Positions 16,362 through 23,790 of a DNA stretch of 32,377 nt are shown piece by piece. The position numbers and the translations under genes were made by a program. Location of the stretch: NCBI GenBank assembly GCA_009786075.1, contig WQTX01000024.1:1-32377 (forward strand). The letters run 5' to 3'. Every line of letters begins with the position of its first letter. Position 1 is the stretch's first letter. The stretch comes from Bacteroidota bacterium (GTDB taxonomy: Bacteria > Bacteroidota > Bacteroidia > Bacteroidales > UBA1715). A model generated the notes under the pieces. That model was not told the DNA's origin. It searched no databases and saw only the letters and a program-made list of their open reading frames with translations.

Positions 16362-16388
16362 CAATCGAAAAATCAATTAGCCGAAAAA

Positions 16389-16901
16389 ATGATAAAACTC
16401 ATACAAACAAACGCTCTCCGTTTTTTTATATTGTTTGCCATTCAAATACTGATAATCAACAATATAAACGTATTTGTTTTTGGTTATTCCACGCCGTATT
16501 TGTACCTTATGTTTTTCTTGATGTTGCCTTTCGATATTAACAGAACGGTGCTTTTGCTGCTTGGTTTTACGGGTGGTTTGTTGATAGATTTTTCGTTGGA
16601 TTGTCCGGGAGTTCACGCAAGTGCAACGCTTATTATGTGTTTTGTGCGTCCGTTTATTTTAAAATCCATGTCGCCACGGCAGGGTTATGATATTAATAGT
16701 CAGCCAAGTATAGCTGATTATGGCTTCCGGTGGTTTTTCCGTTATGCCGCCGTTTGCGTTACCATACATCATGTAGTGTTGTTTTTCAATCTATCGTTTA
16801 CCTTGAATTATTCGTTTTTTTTACTCGTCAGGGCACTGCTCAATATTGTAATTACGTTAGTACTCATTATATTGTGTCAGTATTTTTTGTATAGGAAGTA
16901 G
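16389..16901 (+). CDS. mreD: Rod shape-determining protein MreD
   Basis: 170 residues from ATG 16389. It is a very hydrophobic protein with about five membrane helices (IQILIINNINVFVFGY, YLYLMFFLMLPF, LLLLGFTGGLLIDF and others). The MreD hallmark LLLGFTGGLLIDFSLDCPGVHASATLIMCFVRP is clear. MreD belongs to the elongasome, the membrane complex that directs side-wall peptidoglycan synthesis. I prefer 16389 to the in-frame ATG at 16290, since the longer form has an uncharacteristic polar N-terminus and would begin upstream of the predicted promoter. mreB and mreC, normally just upstream, are not in this cluster. mrdA and rodA follow. Confidence 0.9.
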   Translation: MIKLIQTNALRFFILFAIQILIINNINVFVFGYSTPYLYLMFFLMLPFDINRTVLLLLGFTGGLLIDFSLDCPGVHASATLIMCFVRPFILKSMSPRQGYDINSQPSIADYGFRWFFRYAAVCVTIHHVVLFFNLSFTLNYSFFLLVRALLNIVITLVLIILCQYFLYRK

Positions 16902-16983
16902 GGAACGAGGAGACAAGGGATTAGGTTATAGGAAACAAGGTTGTAGGGATTAGGGAACGAGGAATTAGGAAATAGGAGTTAAA
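16894..16983. repeat. 7/8-bp-period 'GGAAxxA' word array between mreD and mrdA
   Basis: About twelve successive 7- or 8-base words beginning GG or G and ending in A (for example GGAAACAA, GGTTGTA, GGGAACGA). The array starts in the mreD stop codon region. Similar wording appears weakly at about 7893-7921. Confidence 0.65.
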
Positions 16984-17002
16984 GAGTTTGAAAGTTAGGA
17001 AG

Positions 17003-17042
17003 TTGTCAACTTGTTAACTTGTCAACTTGTTAACTTGTTAAC
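17003..17042. repeat. Five tandem octamers TTGTyAAC just before mrdA
   Basis: Five contiguous 8-mers, TTGTCAAC or TTGTTAAC, in exact register, ending 8 bp before the mrdA ATG. The reverse-complement octamer forms another array at 29299-29330. Confidence 0.85.
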
Positions 17043-17050
17043 TTTAAAAA

Positions 17051-18883
17051 ATGGATTTAAAATTTAGACGAATTATAGTATCTACAGTATTTGTGCTGGT
17101 TGCGCTTATTTTTATAGGGCGGCTGTTTTATATTCAGGTTATCGACGACACCTATAAATTAGATGCCTTGAACAATTCACGGCGATTTATGGTAAAACAC
17201 CCTGCTCGCGGACTGATTTACGACCGCAACCATGAACTAATCGTGGCAAACGAAGCCGCCTACGACCTTATGGTTGTGTACGGACAGGTTAAAAATTTAG
17301 ACACAATTAAACTGCTCGATATTTTGCAAATCGACAAACACGTGTTTCTCAAAGAAATGCAAAAAGCTGCCGACAATAAATATCGCCCCTATCCTGTGGT
17401 AAAACAAATTAGTGTGCAAACGGCAAGCCGGCTGCAAGAAACGCTGCACAATTTTCCCGGATTTTTTACGCAAGTGCGTACGGTGCGCAGCTATCCGCAT
17501 AAATGCGGAGCATTGGTATTGGGCTACATTAGTGAGGTTACCAAAGAAGATATTGCTGACGATGAGTATTACGAACAGGGCGATTACATTGGGAAAATAG
17601 GCATTGAACGAGTATATGAACGATATTTGCGAGGGCAAAAAGGCGGCGCATATTTAGTGGTCGATGTAAAAGGTCGGGTAAAAGGTTCGCTCGAAGACGG
17701 CAAGCATGATAGACCTTCGGTGCTGGGCAAAGATGTGGTTACTACGCTTGATATTTATTTACAGGAATATGGCGAAAAATTGATGCAAAATAAAACAGGG
17801 AGTATTGTTGCTATTGAACCAAAAACCGGCGAAGTGCTGGCGTTGATTTCGAGCCCTGCGTTTGACCCCAATTTAATGGTTGGTCAAAGCATCAACGTCA
17901 ATTACCGGAAATTCGTAACCGACCCCAACAAACCATTGTATAACAGAGCCTTGCAAGGCGACCGTTATCCGCCCGGGTCAACGTTTAAAATTGTAAATGC
18001 TTTGGTGGCGTTGCAGGAAGAAATTATAACTCCCTCATTTTCCGTTGGTTGCCAAATGGGTTATTTTGCCGGAGGCATTAAAGTTGGTTGCCACGCCCAC
18101 CCGTCGCCGTTGAATTTGGTGCAGTCTATTCAAATGTCGTGCAATGCGTATTATTGCAATATTTTCCGTGCAATTCTCGATGCCAATAAATACAAAACCG
18201 TGCAAAATGGGTATGATGTATGGCGTAATCATGTGCTTTCTATGGGTTTGGGTGCGCCATTGGGCATAGACCTGCCAAGCGAACGCCCCGGAAATATTCC
18301 CAAACCGGAATATTACGATAAATATTACGGCAAAAATCGCTGGAAATCGCTTACCATAGTATCGCTCAGCATTGGGCAGGGCGAAATTTGTATGACACCG
18401 TTGCAAATGGCAAATTGTGCGTCTATCATTGCCAACCGTGGTTATTATTACACGCCGCACGTGGTGCGCGAAATTCAAGATACCGCCATGGACAATACCT
18501 TTAAGAAAAAGCATGTAACAAGTTTTGACCAGCGGCATTTTCACTATATAATTGAAGGAATGTACGATGTGGTGCAAGGTGGCGGCGGTTCCACGGCGCG
18601 TGTTGCTGCTATTCCGGGCATAAATATTGGCGGCAAAACCGGTACGGCACAAAATCCGCATGGTAAAGACCACTCTATTTTTATGGCATTTGCACCGATT
18701 GAAGACCCCAAAATTGCGATTGCCGTGTATGTCGAAAATTCGGGGTTTGGTGCAACGTATGCCGCTCCCATTGCCAGCTTGATGATAGAACAATACTTGA
18801 CCGACACCATAAAACGCCCGTGGTTGGAAACCCGTATGCTCGAGGCAAATTTAATTCACAAACCAACACCAACCAAGCCATGA
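17051..18883 (+). CDS. mrdA: Penicillin-binding protein 2 (elongasome transpeptidase)
   Basis: 610 residues. A single N-terminal membrane anchor (about 8-28, ending GRLFYIQV) is followed by the PBP dimerisation region (PARGLIYDRNHELIVAN). The transpeptidase domain shows all three catalytic motifs: STFK with nucleophile Ser310, SCN at 363-365, and KTGT at 529. PBP2 cross-links new side-wall peptidoglycan in the periplasm and is activated by RodA and MreC. The length and the RGLIYDRN motif fit the class B PBP2 family rather than FtsI. Its stop overlaps the rodA start (ATGA), so the two are translationally coupled. Octamer repeats occupy the untranslated region immediately upstream. Confidence 0.95.
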   Translation: MDLKFRRIIVSTVFVLVALIFIGRLFYIQVIDDTYKLDALNNSRRFMVKHPARGLIYDRNHELIVANEAAYDLMVVYGQVKNLDTIKLLDILQIDKHVFLKEMQKAADNKYRPYPVVKQISVQTASRLQETLHNFPGFFTQVRTVRSYPHKCGALVLGYISEVTKEDIADDEYYEQGDYIGKIGIERVYERYLRGQKGGAYLVVDVKGRVKGSLEDGKHDRPSVLGKDVVTTLDIYLQEYGEKLMQNKTGSIVAIEPKTGEVLALISSPAFDPNLMVGQSINVNYRKFVTDPNKPLYNRALQGDRYPPGSTFKIVNALVALQEEIITPSFSVGCQMGYFAGGIKVGCHAHPSPLNLVQSIQMSCNAYYCNIFRAILDANKYKTVQNGYDVWRNHVLSMGLGAPLGIDLPSERPGNIPKPEYYDKYYGKNRWKSLTIVSLSIGQGEICMTPLQMANCASIIANRGYYYTPHVVREIQDTAMDNTFKKKHVTSFDQRHFHYIIEGMYDVVQGGGGSTARVAAIPGINIGGKTGTAQNPHGKDHSIFMAFAPIEDPKIAIAVYVENSGFGATYAAPIASLMIEQYLTDTIKRPWLETRMLEANLIHKPTPTKP

Positions 18884-20307
18884 GAGACAAAGAAATCAGT
18901 ATTTTCCGCCGAATAGACTGGATTACGGTTTTTATTTACCTTGCGCTGGTAATCATAGGCTGGTGCAATATTTTCGCTGCTGTGTACAACGAAGAAGCAA
19001 GCATGATAACCGACCTGAGCGAAAAATACGGCAAGCAAATGATTTGGATTATAACCGGATTTCTTTTGGCAATCGTTATTTTACTTATCGACAGCAAGTT
19101 ATATTTCAGTTTTTCCTACGTTTTTTATGCCTTTGTCATCGGGTTGCTTTTGGTGGTATATGCGTTTGCGCCCGAAGTAAAAGGCGCTCGTGCATGGTTG
19201 GAAATAGGCGCATTCCGCTTGCAGGCAGGCGAATTTTCAAAACTTGCAACCAGCTTGGCAGTAGCACATTACATGAGCCGATACGGAATAAAGATTACAC
19301 AATTCAAGCACTGGATTGCGGTGGCTTTGATTATGCTGTTGCCCATGGGCATTATTGTTCTGCAAAACGATACCGGTACGGCGCTTCCGTTTGCTGCATT
19401 TATGCTCATGTTTTATCGTGAAGGCATGCCCGGGTGGATACTTGGGGTGGCAATTTATCTTGTGTTGCTGTTTTCGTTTTCGGTTATATTTGGTTTCAAT
19501 AGCGTCGCCATAGCCGTGTTGCTGCTTGCGCTGGTGTGCTTTATTATATTTGCGCAGCGCGAAAAAATAAAACCGCTCTTTGCCGGAATTGTGGTGCTCG
19601 TACTTACGCTTCCGTGGGTAATAATTCATTTTCTGGGACTGAAATTGCCCAATTATGCGCCGTATCTTGCGGCAATGACTGCGCTGTTTGTGCCTGCTGT
19701 GGTGTATATGTACAAACGGCGGTCGATAATTTTATTTTATCTCTATTTTATAATTCTCGGCAGTTTTGCGTTTTCCTATTCGGTGCAATATGTGTTCGAT
19801 AACGTGTTGGGCGAACACCAACGTTCGCGTCTATACGTATTTTTCGGCATGAAATCCGACCCTTTGGGCTTGGAATTTAATGTCAATCAATCGAAAATTG
19901 CCATTGGTTCGGGCGATTTTTTAGGCAAAGGATTTTTGAATGGCACACAAACCAAAAATAATTTTGTGCCCGAACAAAGTACCGACTTTATATTTTGCAC
20001 CATTGGCGAAGAGTGGGGTTTTGTTGGAGCAACGGTTGTAATAGCATTGTTTATAGCCTTGTTTTTGAGGGTTTTATTCTTAGCCGAACGACAGCGCTCC
20101 CGTTTTAGCCGCATTTACGGCTACTGCGTGGTCTCTATTCTCTTTTTCCACTTTATGGTAAACGTGGGCATGACCATAGGAATAATGCCTGTGATTGGTA
20201 TTCCGCTGCCGTTTTTTAGTTATGGTGGCTCGTCATTGTGGAGTTTTACCATGTTGCTGTTTATATTTTTGAAATTGGATACTGATAGGGAGGTTCTTAT
20301 TCAATAG
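18880..20307 (+). CDS. rodA: Peptidoglycan glycosyltransferase RodA (SEDS family)
   Basis: 475 residues with about ten membrane helices. SEDS signatures are visible: GARAWLEIGAFRLQAGEFSKLATSLAVAHY, QNDTGTALPF, and the C-terminal STDFIFCTIGEEWGFVGA followed by GIPLPFFSYGGSSLW. RodA polymerises lipid II into glycan strands together with PBP2. The protein is longer than the ~370 residues of E. coli RodA because of extra hydrophobic and loop sequence in the middle (about 210-310), as is usual in Bacteroidota. I place the start at 18880, overlapping the mrdA stop. The in-frame ATG at 18820 would add 20 polar residues inside mrdA. Confidence 0.95.
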   Translation: MRDKEISIFRRIDWITVFIYLALVIIGWCNIFAAVYNEEASMITDLSEKYGKQMIWIITGFLLAIVILLIDSKLYFSFSYVFYAFVIGLLLVVYAFAPEVKGARAWLEIGAFRLQAGEFSKLATSLAVAHYMSRYGIKITQFKHWIAVALIMLLPMGIIVLQNDTGTALPFAAFMLMFYREGMPGWILGVAIYLVLLFSFSVIFGFNSVAIAVLLLALVCFIIFAQREKIKPLFAGIVVLVLTLPWVIIHFLGLKLPNYAPYLAAMTALFVPAVVYMYKRRSIILFYLYFIILGSFAFSYSVQYVFDNVLGEHQRSRLYVFFGMKSDPLGLEFNVNQSKIAIGSGDFLGKGFLNGTQTKNNFVPEQSTDFIFCTIGEEWGFVGATVVIALFIALFLRVLFLAERQRSRFSRIYGYCVVSILFFHFMVNVGMTIGIMPVIGIPLPFFSYGGSSLWSFTMLLFIFLKLDTDREVLIQ

Positions 20308-20335
20308 ACTTTTAGACATAAGACTTTTAGACATA
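20306..20335. repeat. 15-bp tandem duplication at the rodA stop codon
   Basis: AGACTTTTAGACATA occurs twice in tandem (20306-20320 and 20321-20335) and is followed by a decayed third copy. The first copy overlaps the rodA TAG. It is related to 16293-16312. Confidence 0.8.
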
Positions 20336-20381
20336 AGACTGATGTAAGACACAAATCAACAAATAACCAAATAAAATAGAT

Positions 20382-20648
20382 ATGGAAAATCAAGAACAAG
20401 ACGAAAAAATTATTATTGAACCAATAATAGCGGGTAAAAAATTTCCGTTAAGAATTGAAAAAGAAAAAGAAGAAGCACATCGTCGAGGAAGCGAATTGCT
20501 TAACCAACTCTATGAAATGTACGAAAAACAAAACGAAGCCGGGCTGTCAAGAGCCGATATTATGTCGATGGCGGCTTATAGTTTAGCCGTGCAAGTTATT
20601 GATTTACAGCAGTTTTTAATACCGCTAATCGGCAATGATAAAAAGTGA
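20382..20648 (+). CDS. zapA: Cell division protein ZapA
   Basis: 88 residues, close to typical ZapA size. GKKFPLRIEKEKEEAHRRGSELLNQLYEMY matches the N-terminal beta-hairpin and helix of ZapA. ADIMSMAAYSLAVQVIDLQQ matches the conserved 'D-x-L-A-M-A-A-L-x-L' start of the long C-terminal coiled-coil helix. ZapA bundles FtsZ filaments at the division ring. It follows rodA by 74 bp, so may be read through from the elongation cluster, tying division to elongation genes. No separate consensus promoter was found. Confidence 0.75.
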   Translation: MENQEQDEKIIIEPIIAGKKFPLRIEKEKEEAHRRGSELLNQLYEMYEKQNEAGLSRADIMSMAAYSLAVQVIDLQQFLIPLIGNDKK

Positions 20649-20669
20649 AATAAAAAAATCCTAAAATAT

Positions 20670-20700
20670 TTTGTTCATATACAAAAAGTATATACCTTTG
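20670..20700 (+). promoter_or_regulatory. Consensus promoter with embedded operator for the toxin-antitoxin operon
   Basis: TTTG (20670-20673), 19 bp, then TACCTTTG (20693-20700), a perfect Bacteroidota promoter. Between the boxes lies the inverted repeat ATATAC-AAAAA-GTATAT (20677-20693), overlapping the -7 box by one base. It is well placed to be the binding site of an autorepressing antitoxin. Confidence 0.75.
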
Positions 20701-20722
20701 TGATATGTAAAAATTATATGTT

Positions 20723-20956
20723 ATGGCAGCAATTTCATTAAAAATAGACGATTTTATTTTTGCGGAAACAGAAAATATTCTCTCCAAAACGAAACAAGCA
20801 AGAAATAGGTATATCAACGAAGCATTGAATTATTACAATAAAATGCAAAAAAGATTGTTTCTTGAAAAAATCTTGCGGAAAGAATCGAAAGCTGTGCAAG
20901 AAAGCTCAATGGAAGTGGTAAAAGAATTTGAAAAAATTGATAATTATGACTTGTAA
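20723..20956 (+). CDS. Antitoxin of a MazF-type module
   Basis: 77 residues. The first ~30 residues (ISLKIDDFIFAETENIL…KQARNRYINEALNYYNKM) read like a ribbon-helix-helix: a beta strand followed by two helices containing the R-x-x-Y-I-N-E-A-L pattern. The C-terminal half is charged and probably unstructured until it wraps the toxin. The identity is supported by position: it directly precedes and overlaps a MazF-like gene and follows a promoter with an inverted-repeat operator. Known antitoxins of this layout neutralise the toxin and repress their own operon with it. The sequence alone is not diagnostic. Confidence 0.7.
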   Translation: MAAISLKIDDFIFAETENILSKTKQARNRYINEALNYYNKMQKRLFLEKILRKESKAVQESSMEVVKEFEKIDNYDL

Positions 20957-21296
20957 ACAATTTGAAATTTGGATTGCCGACTTAAATCCTCAAATTGGAA
21001 CAGAGCCGGGAAAAGTTCGTCCGGTTTTAATTATTCAAACCAATTTGCTCAATAAAATCCCACATTCATCAACGCTTGTGTGTCCAATTACCACAAATAT
21101 AGTAAAAGACATAAGCATTTTGCGTGTTTCTTTAAAACAAGGAATGGGGAATGTTCAGCAGGATTGCGATATAATGATAGACCAAATAAGAGCTATTGAC
21201 AACACTCGACTTGTTAAAAAAATAGGGAATTTACCTCAACACCTAATAGAGCAAGTAAAGGAAAATATCGTAATTATTCTTGATATGGAACAATGA
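20946..21296 (+). CDS. mazF: MazF/PemK-family mRNA interferase toxin
   Basis: 116 residues from ATG 20946, overlapping the antitoxin gene by 11 bp. FEIWIADLNPQIGTEPGKVRPVLIIQTNLLN is the classic MazF N-terminus, with the E-x-x-K-x-R-P-V-L-I core. VCPITTN corresponds to the conserved P-x-T segment and QDCDIMIDQIRAIDNTRLVKKIG to the C-terminal dimer and active-site region. MazF toxins cleave mRNA at short sequence motifs; the target here cannot be read from sequence. The upstream ATG at 20928 adds only six atypical residues. The stop overlaps the next gene start by 4 bp. Confidence 0.9.
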   Translation: MTCKQFEIWIADLNPQIGTEPGKVRPVLIIQTNLLNKIPHSSTLVCPITTNIVKDISILRVSLKQGMGNVQQDCDIMIDQIRAIDNTRLVKKIGNLPQHLIEQVKENIVIILDMEQ

Positions 21297-22327
21297 GAAA
21301 AATACTTTACATAATCACATTTATTTTGTTGACAAACAATATGTTTGCACAAAAAAACGCATTAACCGAAAAAGAAATTTCCAATTATGTGTTTGCTATA
21401 AATCAACTTAAAGACAAAAACCAACTTGTAAAAATTTCCTTGCTTGATATGTCAGCATGCGGCATTGGCGTTGATGGGTATTATTGGAATGGCAATTTGG
21501 TATATATCAACGCAGGCGGTGGCAACGAACTTGAACTTGTGAAACAAGAACTGTTTTTGCGCAACGATACGATTGTACGAATTGATTATAAGCAATTTAC
21601 AGCAAAATTGGAAACATACGAGCGAAATTATCCTTACGATAAATATACGTGGGATTTGTCGAAAATAACTTACACCGATACTTCGTATATAATTACATTT
21701 TCTAACCCCACAACGTTTAGAAAATGGGGCAATGAAGAAAAAATCAACAAGAAAAAAATAACTCCTTCGATACAACAATTTATAAACGAACGCCTCGCCT
21801 GCGGGCAGGAAATGAAAAATGAATTACAATCAGTTATGCAACAAATTGATAGCTTGCGCTTTGTGCAAAATATGCCCTATATATGTGAATATGGATTTGA
21901 TAATAAGCTTGCCGATTGCGGCGATAAATTATATTGGAACGTTGTAATGTTGCGCGACAATGCCATAGAATTTTTGATTGACAAACTTGACGATACAACT
22001 TTGACTACTGCGCCGGTTTTTTATTTTGGCGGCAATTACACCGTAGCCGACATTGCATTTACGGCTCTTACCGAAATAATTCACAAAATTCCTGTGTTTG
22101 AATTACTTGGCGTTCCTTTTGACGAAGAGGGTTGCGGTTACTGTGCATATTGGCAACATTTAAACGAAAGTTTTGAAAACCGGCAAGCATTTAAAACCGC
22201 TGTGCACAAGTGGTACCACACACACAAATATAATTTGGAATGGATTGGAAGCAATGATTTTTATACCTGCGATTGCCGAGGAAAACACCCGAACGGCGGG
22301 CATTTTGAAGTGGAAGGAAGCAGGTAA
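21293..22327 (+). CDS. Secreted protein of unknown function coupled to mazF
   Basis: 344 residues, no family recognised. A signal peptide (1-19, ending NMFA before Q) predicts export. The mature part is rich in Trp, Tyr and Asn. It has several cysteines, including a C-terminal group (CGYCAYW, YTCDC) that could form disulphides or bind metal. Residues about 195-310 look helical (LYWNVVMLRDNAIEFLIDKLDD, YTVADIAFTALTEIIHKIP) and might be HEAT-like. Its ATG lies within the mazF stop (ATGA), so it is translated from the toxin operon mRNA, which is odd for an exported protein. It may be an unrelated passenger, or linked to the toxin's effect on the envelope. Confidence 0.75.
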   Translation: MRKILYIITFILLTNNMFAQKNALTEKEISNYVFAINQLKDKNQLVKISLLDMSACGIGVDGYYWNGNLVYINAGGGNELELVKQELFLRNDTIVRIDYKQFTAKLETYERNYPYDKYTWDLSKITYTDTSYIITFSNPTTFRKWGNEEKINKKKITPSIQQFINERLACGQEMKNELQSVMQQIDSLRFVQNMPYICEYGFDNKLADCGDKLYWNVVMLRDNAIEFLIDKLDDTTLTTAPVFYFGGNYTVADIAFTALTEIIHKIPVFELLGVPFDEEGCGYCAYWQHLNESFENRQAFKTAVHKWYHTHKYNLEWIGSNDFYTCDCRGKHPNGGHFEVEGSR

Positions 22328-22381
22328 AAAACATTGTACAAGAACCGGTTTTCCTATAAGTCAAGCACAACAAATTCGCAA

Positions 22382-22927
22382 CTACTCCCTCGATTTCAAC
22401 ATATCGGTCAAGCGTTCCACTTTCGATTTGGTAATTGCCACACGTCCCGAACGAATAAATTGCAATACGCCTACGCCGAATATTTCCTGTAATTCGTTGA
22501 ACAATCCTTGTGTTTCTGCATAATGTCCGGTTTTTTCAAACACGGCAAAGGTTTCGTTTATATCGAGAATACGAATATTGTAACGGCGTATCAAGTCTTC
22601 AATAGAGCTATATTGCAACAGTTTATCGCTTGCTATTTTATACATGGCAATTTCTTGAAACACAAGCTCATCGTCGGTGTTATAGTAGGCTTTAATTATA
22701 TCAACCCGTTTATCTATCTGTTGCACAACCTTTTCCACCATATTTTTGGTGGTAAACACGGTAATGGTAAATTTATGAATACCTTCTATTGCCGATGGCG
22801 AGACCGACAATGTTTCGATATTGATACCTCGACGGGTAAAAATAACGGTAACTTGATTGAGCAATCCAACCGTATTTTCTGAAAAAACGGTGATTGTGTA
22901 AAGGGTTGTTTCGTTGTTTGTTGTCAT
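22382..22927 (-). CDS. ilvN: Acetolactate synthase small (regulatory) subunit
   Basis: 181 residues. The N-terminal ACT domain (about 8-84) reads LYTITVFSENTVGLLNQVTVIFTRRGINIETLSV, the valine-binding fold of this subunit. A second ACT-like half (about 90-165) includes EIAMYKIAS and IRSGRVAITKSKVERL. The subunit activates IlvB and gives feedback inhibition by valine in branched-chain amino acid synthesis. It lies downstream of ilvB on the same strand but is separated from it by about 1.07 kb containing a secreted-protein gene and two repeats. ilvC and ilvD are not in the window. Confidence 0.93.
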   Translation of the reverse strand: MTTNNETTLYTITVFSENTVGLLNQVTVIFTRRGINIETLSVSPSAIEGIHKFTITVFTTKNMVEKVVQQIDKRVDIIKAYYNTDDELVFQEIAMYKIASDKLLQYSSIEDLIRRYNIRILDINETFAVFEKTGHYAETQGLFNELQEIFGVGVLQFIRSGRVAITKSKVERLTDMLKSRE

Positions 22928-22943
22928 TGTGTGTAGGTTTTAA

Positions 22944-22973
22944 AAGCCCCCTAAATCCCCCTTAGGGGAACTT
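22944..22973. repeat. 'CCCCCTAAATCCCCC' dispersed repeat
   Basis: The sequence around CCCCCTAAATCCCCCTTAGG lies between ilvN and the upstream gene. The same family occurs in reverse orientation at 30826-30858, where it encodes protein. Confidence 0.7.
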
Positions 22974-22993
22974 GGGAACGTGGTTTAATTTGT

Positions 22994-23761
22994 TTATTGT
23001 TTATTATTCGGACTTTTTGTTTCAAATTTTTTCCATTCGTCATTTTGTTCGTGTAACCAATCATAATAAAATTCAAGAATTGTTGCCGACATATCATCGG
23101 GGTGTCGAAATCCTCTATCAAGCATATATTTTTGCAAGCGAGAGCCGCCCCACAATCCCCAATTATTCCTTATCCAAGTTCCCAAACCGTGATGAAATTG
23201 AATAGTTTCTTCTCTATTTTTCAATTGTTTGATAGTTTGTTTATCTTCTTCCGATAACAATTTGTCGAGTTGAATAAAACAATCTTCTAAATTTTCAGGA
23301 ATATAAACACCATCTATTGTGTCTTTTTGAAGTCTTTGCAAATACTCTTTTTCCTCTTCTTCTTGTTTGAGTTTGTATTTATTAATTTGTTCATCTAATT
23401 TTATTTCTTCGTTATTCAAATATCTGTGATAAGAAACAAGTATAGTATTATAAATCTCATATTCGCCATACAATCCTTTTTTATTAAAATATTTTGTTAA
23501 CTGTGAACCTCCATAAATTTTCCAAGCGTGAAAAAAATCAGTTTTGTGTTTAAACTCTTTGTGATAGCAAATGCTATCTTCTTGCAGAGTTTTAATGAGT
23601 TGAATTTCATTATTAGGCATTGTTTTGTCTAACACTTCAAAACATTCTTCTATTGTTTTCGGAATAGGAAAATCACGAATATTCTTACGAACTTCGGATT
23701 GCGCCGAAATCGTTAGACTAATCATTACCATCAAATTCAATAGAACTAATTTTGCTTTCAT
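22994..23761 (-). CDS. Exported protein with two tandem DUF6794-like domains
   Basis: 255 residues. A signal peptide (1-20, ISA before Q) is followed by two copies of one domain, at about 33-117 and 153-238. They align over their full length: IPKTIEECFEVLDKTM with IPENLEDCFIQLDKLL, YGGSQLTKYFNKKG with WGGSRLQKYMLDRG, and YNTILVSYHRYL with SATILEFYYDWL. A charged helical linker (about 118-150) joins them. The second copy carries HHGLGTWIRNNWGLWGG, typical of DUF6794. The function is unknown; in other bacteria such domains occur in small families without enzymatic motifs. The gene sits between ilvB and ilvN and is flanked by two unrelated repeats, suggesting insertion into the operon. Confidence 0.75.
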   Translation of the reverse strand: MKAKLVLLNLMVMISLTISAQSEVRKNIRDFPIPKTIEECFEVLDKTMPNNEIQLIKTLQEDSICYHKEFKHKTDFFHAWKIYGGSQLTKYFNKKGLYGEYEIYNTILVSYHRYLNNEEIKLDEQINKYKLKQEEEEKEYLQRLQKDTIDGVYIPENLEDCFIQLDKLLSEEDKQTIKQLKNREETIQFHHGLGTWIRNNWGLWGGSRLQKYMLDRGFRHPDDMSATILEFYYDWLHEQNDEWKKFETKSPNNKQ

Positions 23762-23790
23762 TTTTAAATATTTATGCCAATCACGGGCTA

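Noticed and set aside
16290-16388. Longer mreD beginning at ATG 16290
   Set aside because: The predicted promoter lies inside this stretch and the extra residues include repeat-derived sequence.
18035-18793. 252-codon minus-strand open frame opposite mrdA
   Set aside because: It lies fully within the catalytic domain of mrdA, whose three motifs are intact; it is rich in His, Ile and Arg as expected for an antisense shadow.
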